NCBI GenBank assembly: GCA_013365365.1
Contig: JABVXU010000067.1
Span: 1-64,000 of the forward strand
From: Cruorifilaria tuberocauda
Taxonomy: Eukaryota > Nematoda > Chromadorea > Rhabditida > Onchocercidae
Length of the DNA stretch: 64,000 nucleotides
Direction of reading: 5' to 3'
This document shows positions 50,810 to 64,000 of this stretch, piece by piece (the stretch's first letter is position 1; each line of letters begins with the position of its first letter). Both the position numbers and the translations under genes were made by a program. The notes below the pieces were generated by a model. It saw only the letters and a program-made list of their open reading frames with translations, was not told where the DNA came from and searched no databases.

Positions 50810-51538
50810 TCACTCATCGAGACGCATATCCTACAATTAATCATTTTTAAATTGGTCACGTAATCAAATCCAAATACAACATGCACAGATATTTACCATC
50901 GAAATAACACAATTTCTACTTCTCGAAATTCCCAGAATAAACTTTAATTGTATGTTCATAAAAAATATACACATTAAATATGGAAAAAAGAATAGTTGCT
51001 GTTGCAACTTTGGAACATGCAAAAGTATGGATGAATAAAATAAGATATTAACTCATCTTATATTACCATATATTGGTCACTCGGAGTTTCTCCAGGAAGA
51101 AGAGCCATCCATGGCAATTTCTATATACAAAAAACTATTTGCTACAGACATTATCGGCAATGACAAACACCTTGCATAGCCTATCGTTATTGCGCATTCC
51201 GAAGAAACTACCTGTATTAAAATATCCTACAAATAAGCAGCAATAGCATTAATGGATCGAGAAACACAAAGTGAATATCTTTTCTTCGTTAATATTTCCT
51301 GAAACATTTTATCTGCAATGGATCTTAGTTTTTTCACATTCAAATCTTAACGATCTGGTCTCAACACGAAAACAAGTGATCGGTAACTAAGTTGAAGTTC
51401 ATTAGTGATCTGGCTTATTTTTGCGCTGTTTTTTGCAACGTGAGGTTTGCGGGTGCTACGGAGGTTGTCCGGGTGCTTGTACAAAGAAGACGGGATGGTT
51501 CTTAGTTTGCTCCGAAACGGTTTTAAGATGAAGAGTTG
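50810..51538 (-). CDS. Unrecognised gene, two or three candidate 3' exons
   Basis: Minus-strand exon 51067-51120 (acceptor GTATATAG, donor ATG|GTAATA) encodes 18 residues, KLPWMALLPGETPSDQYM. It joins in phase 0 to 50810-50830 (acceptor ATTGTAG), which encodes DMRLDE and a stop. Upstream, an open GC-richer frame within about 51370-51538 (RTIPSSLYKHPDNLRS ... ITNELQLSYRSL) ends at a phase-0 GT donor and would join without frameshift. Splice signals and codon content suggest real coding sequence. No start codon was assembled and I do not recognise the family. It lies head-to-head with sel-5, about 0.4 kb away. Confidence 0.35.
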
Positions 51539-51913
51539 GAGACACACAATTTAAATATTTCTGAACATCTTGAAACTGTTTTCACATAGCACTGAAAGAT
51601 AAGAATCCGGACTAATTTTGGTTAAAAAAGAGGAAAATTCTTCTCTAAATTATTGGTGGGATAGAAGTTTATGAAATAATATAACAATGAAATATTAGGC
51701 TATGGCATTAGTGTTATTCGTAGGACAGGTTAAGAGACAATATTTGATTGGAATATTCGTACTAAATAACTTCCAGTTGCAGAACTCATAATGTAATTAA
51801 TAATTTTATGTCGTTTGATGCATAATTTGGCTTATTCCTTTTATGGTTATCAAAGGGATGGATTTAAAATGCTCTCTGAGTTCTTGATGATTTTGTTCTG
51901 CTAAAGACTAAAG

Positions 51914-57036
<5,123 letters not shown>

Positions 57037-58095
57037 ATATTCCATCTGTTATTACTTGCTTTGAGAATAGCACTTAGAATAAATAAACGTATTCTATTCA
57101 TAAATAAACGTACTGTAAGCTTCGAAAAAAAGGAAGCTGTGTTTAGACCGCTGGAAAAAAGCTGCGATATCAATTTCAGAATAAAAATGTTTGTCTGCAT
57201 TACGGTCGTAACAATGTTGTTGCCGCTTGGAACTAGTAAATATCAAATTAAACCCTGATCTCGATATTTGTCACTCCCCTAGCGGTCTCTCAATGATGTT
57301 CATTTGACTTCTGTAGTTTTAAATTCCTGTAATCGGTATAGTGAGGTCAAATTCCTTGATTTTACTTTTCAGCTTCATAGAATGAAACTGTTATAAATTT
57401 CCATAGTTCATATTTTGAGCAAGTGTGAAGGTTTGCTCCAGTGAAAAGTGTTCTAAAGGTGGAACAGAGTTATTGGCTGAAATTAAAAGACCTGAGGTTC
57501 GCTATGTTTTTTTAACAATCTCGAATTGCACAATTAGATTAATAAACACCCTGCGTCCTAATTTATATTTTGAATTGTTATAGCAAGTAATTGCTGAATA
57601 AGCAATACGGACTTTTGGAAAGTCTCTGCGCAGATTAATCACCAATTTTAGCAGTCTGTAATTTTCTTCCCTTTGCAATTCATTCGCATCTGATAACCCT
57701 AAATTATAAGAATCGAATTATAAGAATTTTTCAGCTGAGTATTACAAGATGATTACAACGTTTTTCAAAGTATGCGAAATTAGCTGTCAGACATGATTCC
57801 GGATTAATATCTGCTATTTAGTAATTACACAAGATATCAATAATATTGCATACAAAATAAAAAGCTTATGTACAGTAAGTCAACATTTTGTCATAGGAAG
57901 TTTCAAAAGCTTCACACCTTGTCGTTTTGCAATTTTAAATTCCTGTCAAATCCCAAAACTTTGATTATCGAATCCATGTATAATCATTAGAGTCTTGTTT
58001 CTGGAGTGGTTTAATGCCTTTCAAGAAGAAAGGAAGGTAATTTTTTTTTGCTTTAAATAAATGTGTAGCAACAAAAAAGAAAAAAACTGAAAGAA
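57037..58095. other. Convergent 3' region between sel-5 and the KCC gene
   Basis: About 1 kb between two stop codons on opposite strands. It should contain both 3' UTRs. The plus-strand frame 57061-57258 overlaps the sel-5 polyadenylation signal and is not accepted. No other feature was seen. Confidence 0.6.
57078..57087 (+). terminator. Polyadenylation signal of sel-5
   Basis: Overlapping AATAAA hexamers (AATAAATAAA) 42 bases after the sel-5 stop codon on the same strand, followed by a further AAATAAA near 57102. Confidence 0.55.
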
Positions 58096-61000
58096 TCAGG
58101 AATACGTCGTGATAACTTCTTTGCCCGTACCTCGTATAAATAAAATACGAGGAATTTTATCAGATAATACTTCAAGATAGTGCATGTAATCATCAAGGCC
58201 TGAAATATTTTTAAGAATTTACTTGACGATTCAAATTTGGTTGCAAAAATTTTGAAGTGAACGGAATGTTTAATTTTTGATATCTTTAATTAAGCTGATT
58301 TTATACTTTGGTATGCACTATAAAAGGATGAAAAGTTTTGCCTTCAGTATGCCAATTTATTTTGATACGGTTGGTTACATACCTTCCTTAGCAACAGGCG
58401 GCTTCGGTAAATTTAGCAGCACTAGTTGACTATCAACAGAGTTCGCAAGAATTAATTCATTCAGTCGAACTGCTGTATGCATTTTCCGCACCTGCAATTT
58501 CCTAAAGAATTAGCTGTCTTGTAATTTTACTTCGAAATAATAAATATTCAATTTATATAGATTTGCATACGTAATAATCAGCATCTTGCAAAATTCTGCG
58601 ATAACTAACTAACATACTTTAATTAATCAGTAGTAAAAAATTTGAGCTTATTTAAAAAGTAATTTATTAAAAAAATTCTCGAGTTGGAATTTATTCCAAA
58701 AGCAAATTTTAATGATGAATTTGGTAGACAGGTTAGGAAGAGTAATTTGTCGACTTAGCTTGATACATACCTTTTTTTTGTCTAGCATCCTGAACTTTTT
58801 GTCGCGATCGTCGTTGCCATCTCCTCCCATAATTTCATTCTTCGATTCTGCTATTGTCACTCGCCTGTTGCAGAGGGATTTATATAAAAATAAACTGTAG
58901 ATGACTCATTGAACACTCCAGCCCATTACATTTGTTGTGACAGAAGAACTGTGAAAATTGGTAAATAACTGAGAAATCGGAAACTAAAATTTGGAAGGAA
59001 TTTAATAATTTAAAAAATTGTTTCGTTGGGAACAAAAATATGAGAAGTTACTTTTCATCATGAGTTGATGGCATTTTTTCCAAAGACGATGTAGTTTTCT
59101 TCATCGACGATGCTTTGTCTCTCGATGATGTCGGCGTTCCTTCATTATCATCGTCAACATTTTTATCATCACTCTTCCCTCTCGTCTCACTATCTGTATC
59201 GTTATCATCACCATTCAGGTTACCATTTTGTTTCATTTCTGTCGTAACCGAAGGCTAAATGTTTCAAATTTTCATTAAAATAAAATTTTATTCCTACCTA
59301 TCAATTTTTAAGAGATAATATTTCTTACTGATACTTTGTCAAATTTCTTCTTCATTTCATTCATTTCATGCATAAATCGAGTTCTTTCTTCCATAAGAAG
59401 TGTTCTTTCGAAAGCATTCTTGGAAATTTTGGGATCCGACAGTTCTATGACCTAAAATTAAATCATTATAAAACGAAAGTGGTAGCGAGAACAAATCTAT
59501 TCAATGTTGTTTAAAAATTATATTTCAAAATCTTAGAATTTCTCGGTTAAATTAAAACCGCTTGTTTTTTTCCTAACTTTCAATTTGGTATCTGAGACTC
59601 AGGAATATTTATCTAGTGATTAAATGAAAATTAAAAAAAATTCATTAAGCCCATTTTAATCGAAAATTTAAAATTCTATCAAAAAGTTAAATTCAAAATT
59701 CTGTGCCAAATTTTTGTTATTTTCATTCCCCAATTAAATTATCATAAAATCAACCCAAAAGCAAATATTTTATTGAATTGCGCCTTATTTACCATTATTC
59801 TAGCATCAATCCTTAGCTGATAAACATATTTTTGAAGATCTGCTTGTAGCTTTGTGTTATTATCCATTTCCTGCGCAATTGCTATCACTCGAAGTTTGCA
59901 TCCTCGCCATACCTTTGAATAGAAATCACCGTTTGCTACTGATTTTTAAAATTATTATATCTGCAAAGTTTTTCTCAAAATTTTATCTCATTCAACAAAT
60001 AATTCCTTAACAATTCTTATCAAACATTAATTTATTTGAAACAACTGTACTTTGCTTTGAATTAATAAGTAAGCGATAAGTATACATAAACCGCCATCTT
60101 GTACAATCCAGTACACGTCAATAGTTCCGGCAACGCGGATAGCCGAAACTGGGAAATTAACAATATCTTTGGCAACAACAAGGCACATATCTGTTGCAAC
60201 ACCAACATGCAATTTATCTATAAACTTAGAAATTTTAGGAATCCAAAAAGTTTTTCCGAAAAGTTGGAAATGTTAAAATTTTCTGGAGTTATAAAGGTTT
60301 TAAACAGACTATGCTTGAAATTTTCTGTTTTGTCTAAATTTACCAGTGAATGTATGATATTCCGAATCAATTGCTTCACGCGAAGAACCGCGCGTGCGAA
60401 CAGGCCAACTTAGCAGAAGCGTATTTGGTCGTAATCCACCTATTCCAACACTTTGAATTAAAGTTGAAACACTTCCTCCAATCTATATTAGGTTTTTAAA
60501 TTAATTTAAATGAGTATCATGAAATATCGAACGAATAATTCATAGTTTGTAACCAGGTTTTGAAAAAAAATTTAACAACTGAACAAGGGGCTCAAGTACA
60601 AAAGCATTGAATGAAATGGTTTTTTAACTGAAAGCATTAAAAAGTTTTACTTACTTGTGTTTCACCGTACACCAATGTTTTTGCAAAACCACGAAGCCTG
60701 ATTTGATTCATATCGAATTCCACTCGTGCTTTTACCTATTTTTAGTTACTCAAAATCACGAACTTCATTAAGGTTCATCCCACCAGTAAAAAGGTCTTTC
60801 TATAAATTTTAAACTCAAAATTCTTTATCGAATTTATGAAAACCACGGAACAGTTCAACATCTCAACCATAAATCGCGAATACCTCTTCCGCTTTTTTTC
60901 TATCATCGATAACTAGAGGATTGCCACGTATAAATGCGACAACAATAGTTAAACCACGACTAGCTTTAAGCTGTGATGCTAGATTGATCAAATTCAAATA

Positions 61001-63816
61001 GCGCATATCAACAAGTTCTTTGGACCATGGCATTGATAAAAGCAAAAGTAACTGCGGTCTAAAATTATATTATAACAATCAAATTATTTTAGAGGTTTAA
61101 TAGATGGAATAGCTATAATGGAGCGATATATGCGACTGAAATTATTGAAATTGCACATTTAAAAAATTAAAAATGATGGCAGAAAGAGTACCGGAAATTC
61201 TTTGGATGTGGATCTCTCTCATTAATTTTCATTAATGAATATTGCGCTGTTGTCAGGGCTAAACCACGAATTCCATCGCCCCATTCTTTCTTAGCACTGC
61301 AAAATTAATGAAACCTGTATAGTTCATGCAAGTGAATAAATAAGACTCAAAAATGTTTCAGCTCCATAGTTAGGCTCTTTTTTCCTTCCTAACTCAAAAT
61401 TAAGAGGAAAAGCTAATGAAGTAACAAATTACCCCTTCCATTCTACATATTTGTATATAGCAAGACAAAGCACACATGAGACAATTGCATAGTACCAATG
61501 AGTGCTAAACATGATGAAAAAACAAAGTCCTGCTCCAAGTAATGCCAAAGACCTGAAATTTGTGAAATGCAAATTGTGAGGTTTCCCTCCTTAGTTTCCA
61601 GTTTAGATTTTCAGAATTAACATAAATTTATATTAAAAATATTACTAGAATAAAGGGATAAGCAACTTTTAATTCTTAAAAATTACGATATCAAGATATA
61701 AACTGCTTGGTTAGTAAGTCAGTACAGAACCTTATGTTCATACTACTTATGATCATATCTAGCACTAAAATATAATCAGGTAGCTGAGAAAAAGTGATAG
61801 CTCCCGTCGTTTAAATATAATAAGTTCGTGTCGAGCGACATTTTGAACTTTACTATTTTTGTTAAAATTTTCAAGAATGTATTCAGCAGTGTCATGTCGG
61901 CTCGATACTAACGAATGTAGTCAGTAATAAAACTATTTTTTTCAATCTGTATGCTAACCAATGATAGAATTTGAATCGTGGTCTCCAGTTGGGCGCACCG
62001 AGAAGTGAGTGCAGTGCACAGATCAAATTCACAAATGCATAGCACATTAAGAAAAAGAAATCAACCACGGCAGCTATATGATCCATTGCACCGATTAATA
62101 TTGATAATTCCGCTATTATGATCGTTATCAACAATCTATCAAAATACGACATTTTCAATGTTAAGCGTATTTACATCAATTACTGAAGCCTTTAGGGACC
62201 CTAACTGACAAACGATAATTTAATAATATTACTATAAAATAATTATAATGGTAAAATCATAAGTACCCTTTAAATGGTTCATTTTTGGATGTAACTTTTG
62301 CGAATGGTTTCAAAATTGGTATTACGTCATCCTTAGCAATTGATTGCAGGAGTCGTGGCGCACCTTGAAATAATCATGCACAAACTTATTATCAAAAGAT
62401 CTTGCTGTTTCCTTCCAAAATATTTATTTTGCAAAAATTTATTTATTAAATTTTATAAAATTTTTAAATTAAATAAATCTTCTTAACTTCAAGAGTAATA
62501 TTACTGATTTCACAGATTCATATAGATTTTATAATTCTTAATAACTGAAGAGGTAATTTTAAATTTTGTAACATTAAATATGTAATAATATCAAATACAA
62601 AAGTTTTAACATTTTACAATATGATGTACAGTTCTAGTACGGCATAAGAAATAAGTTTGAAAATAAAACGTCAAAAGTTACTTCTATCCTCTAAGAACTT
62701 ACTGCAAAGACACTGCAGAGCAGCACCAAATGTTGATAGGAACGATCCAATCAATAAAAGCCATTCCGTTGGCCAAGCTAAATTGGCAACGATCATGCCA
62801 CCACGTAGTGATTGTCCATATCTGCAAAAATTTACAAGATTAAAATTGGTTTTGTTTAGTTAAATGGTATTTCTCAAAGATTTAAATTAATATATTTAAC
62901 TTTTCAAAGTTGATTTTTCTCCAGTTGATCAATAAAATTTAATTTTTGATTGAAAATGGAATAAAAACCAACTTGTCTCGCAATACAGCACCATTAATTG
63001 TTGCACCAAAAACCAAAGCAAGTGAAAAATAGATGAAGGATGTCGTCAATTGAGCAGCAATGGTACCAGCTGGGATTGAGAAATTCGGTCCTTTTAAATC
63101 TCCTGCAAGTAATATTTTATCAATGGATCATATGAAAGGCTATTGCTTTAAAAATGATAAGTCCAACAAAACATGTTATAATTAAAATAATTAAGAAAAT
63201 TATTTTAAAACGAACCACTCATATTAGCACCGGTGAGAATTCCAGTAACTGCTGGAAAATAGATCGCAAGCAATACGAAAAATGTTGTTTTAACATCTTG
63301 GAATACTTCCACATTTCGATCAGCTGATTTCCCCCTCAGGTATTCATCTTTTCCAGCATAATTTGATCCCAAATTATCTGCAATTCAATATTTTTCCAAA
63401 ATGAATGAATAAGATTAATATTACTCTATTGCTATAGAAATTTTTATTTAGTTAAAATCATTAGTACTATTCGGAATTCTAATTTTTATCAGTTGATTAC
63501 CGACAAATGCGCTGCTTCCAAATCCTGGAAAGCCATTGATACAGCGTAATTCGTTTTTTGAGAACATTTCAGAGCATTCACCACTTGGACAAAAATAATT
63601 TAGCAACGGCCCACTGTAACAAAGAAAATTTTCCGAATATATTCAATTAAATTATTTATTTACAAATGGAAATACGACAGAAGATTTTAACACATGGAAT
63701 TTATGAAAAAATTTTAGGAGAAATTGGAGTTAAATTTCAAAAAACTAACGGCACGGAAGCATTACAATAATTGCAAATATCAGAAAGCGGAGCGTCGTCA
63801 GGTAGAACAACCCGTG
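58096..63816 (-). CDS. K-Cl cotransporter (KCC, SLC12 family), 5' end outside the window
   Basis: Nineteen exons seen: 63750-63816, 63501-63613, 63216-63377, 62973-63102, 62703-62821, 62267-62363, 61959-62135, 61433-61552, 61192-61296, 60884-61058, 60655-60735, 60344-60482, 60051-60217, 59793-59912, 59329-59451, 59052-59254, 58771-58864, 58383-58491, 58096-58199. They give 801 residues in frame out of roughly 1,000-1,100; the N-terminal exons lie beyond 64000. KCCs export K+ and Cl- together across the plasma membrane. Family landmarks are [75 protein letters not shown] and C-terminal [21 protein letters not shown] keeps the Thr equivalent to the conserved C-terminal WNK/SPAK-regulated site of KCC3 (Thr1048). 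The large extracellular loop is short (about 50 residues, five Cys, one NAS glycosylation site). A Ser/Asp-rich insert lies in the cytosolic tail (59052-59254). The paralogue (kcc-1, -2 or -3) cannot be told. Confidence 0.95.
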
Positions 63817-64000
63817 CTTGCAATAAATGTTTGCCCAACATGCATACGCTAAATTTACAAGTGTGAAGAAAAAAATGGATGAAATCCAAATATTTATTTC
63901 CAAATTGTTTTTGAATCAGCCTTATATAAAAATATTAAACAGCCTAAAGGATTGGAGGAGCTCTCGATTGAATGAAATTCTTTTAATTACATGTTTTAAT
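63817..64000. other. Right edge: intron of the KCC gene
   Basis: Upstream (minus sense) of the first visible KCC exon. It ends with a TTTATTGCAAG acceptor; another TTTAG lies near 63850. The missing transmembrane helices 1-5 and N-terminus must be encoded beyond the window. Nothing else is recognised. Confidence 0.6.

Noticed and set aside
57061..57258. 65-codon plus-strand frame after sel-5
   Set aside because: Lies in the 3' UTR over the polyadenylation signals; basic/Ile-rich noise.

Overview
This is nuclear DNA from a nematode, most likely a parasitic clade III (spirurid/filarial-type) worm. The base composition is strongly AT-rich, genes are split into many small exons (often 80-200 nt), and acceptors are of the TTTCAG/TTTTAG type. 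Several start codons lie a few bases downstream of an acceptor, as expected for spliced-leader trans-splicing. The gene set (arginine-kinase family, itr-1, sel-5, a KCC, a MAP9-like protein) is that of an invertebrate animal. The species call is an inference. No prokaryotic features, CRISPR arrays, rRNA genes or intact mobile elements were seen.

Layout, left to right. (1) 1-2482: no recognisable gene; one diverged direct repeat pair. (2) 2483-5791, minus: a ten-exon arginine-kinase-family gene (395 aa) that has lost the catalytic Cys and three phosphate-binding Arg, so it is probably a pseudoenzyme. (3) 7385-36056, minus: a 63-exon inositol 1,4,5-trisphosphate receptor gene (itr-1 orthologue, about 2,877 aa). 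Frame is conserved over every modelled junction, and a candidate first exon lies 3.4 kb upstream. (4) 38750-40020, minus: a three-exon, 87-aa proline/tyrosine-rich protein with a Cys-rich hydrophobic tail (CYSTM-like). (5) 43878-47410, minus: an eleven-exon, about 512-aa Lys/Glu/Arg-rich helical protein with a [YF]xxW motif repeated every 44 residues (MAP9-like). (6) 48401-about 50437, minus: a small single-pass membrane protein with a CxYx...C..CC..CC ectodomain (VOPP1/Shisa/WBP1-like). (7) 50810-51540, minus: two or three candidate exons of an unrecognised gene. (8) 51914-57036, plus: a Numb-associated kinase (AAK1/SEL-5 family). (9) 58096-63816 and beyond the right edge, minus: the C-terminal about 801 residues of a K-Cl cotransporter.

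The genes are individually transcribed housekeeping, signalling and transport genes, not one pathway. Themes are Ca2+ release (itr-1), endocytic/Wnt-Notch signalling kinase (sel-5), chloride homeostasis (KCC) and phosphagen-kinase-fold biology. Exon models were built by eye from splice signals, reading-frame phase and remembered family sequences. Junction coordinates should be good to a few bases except where marked.
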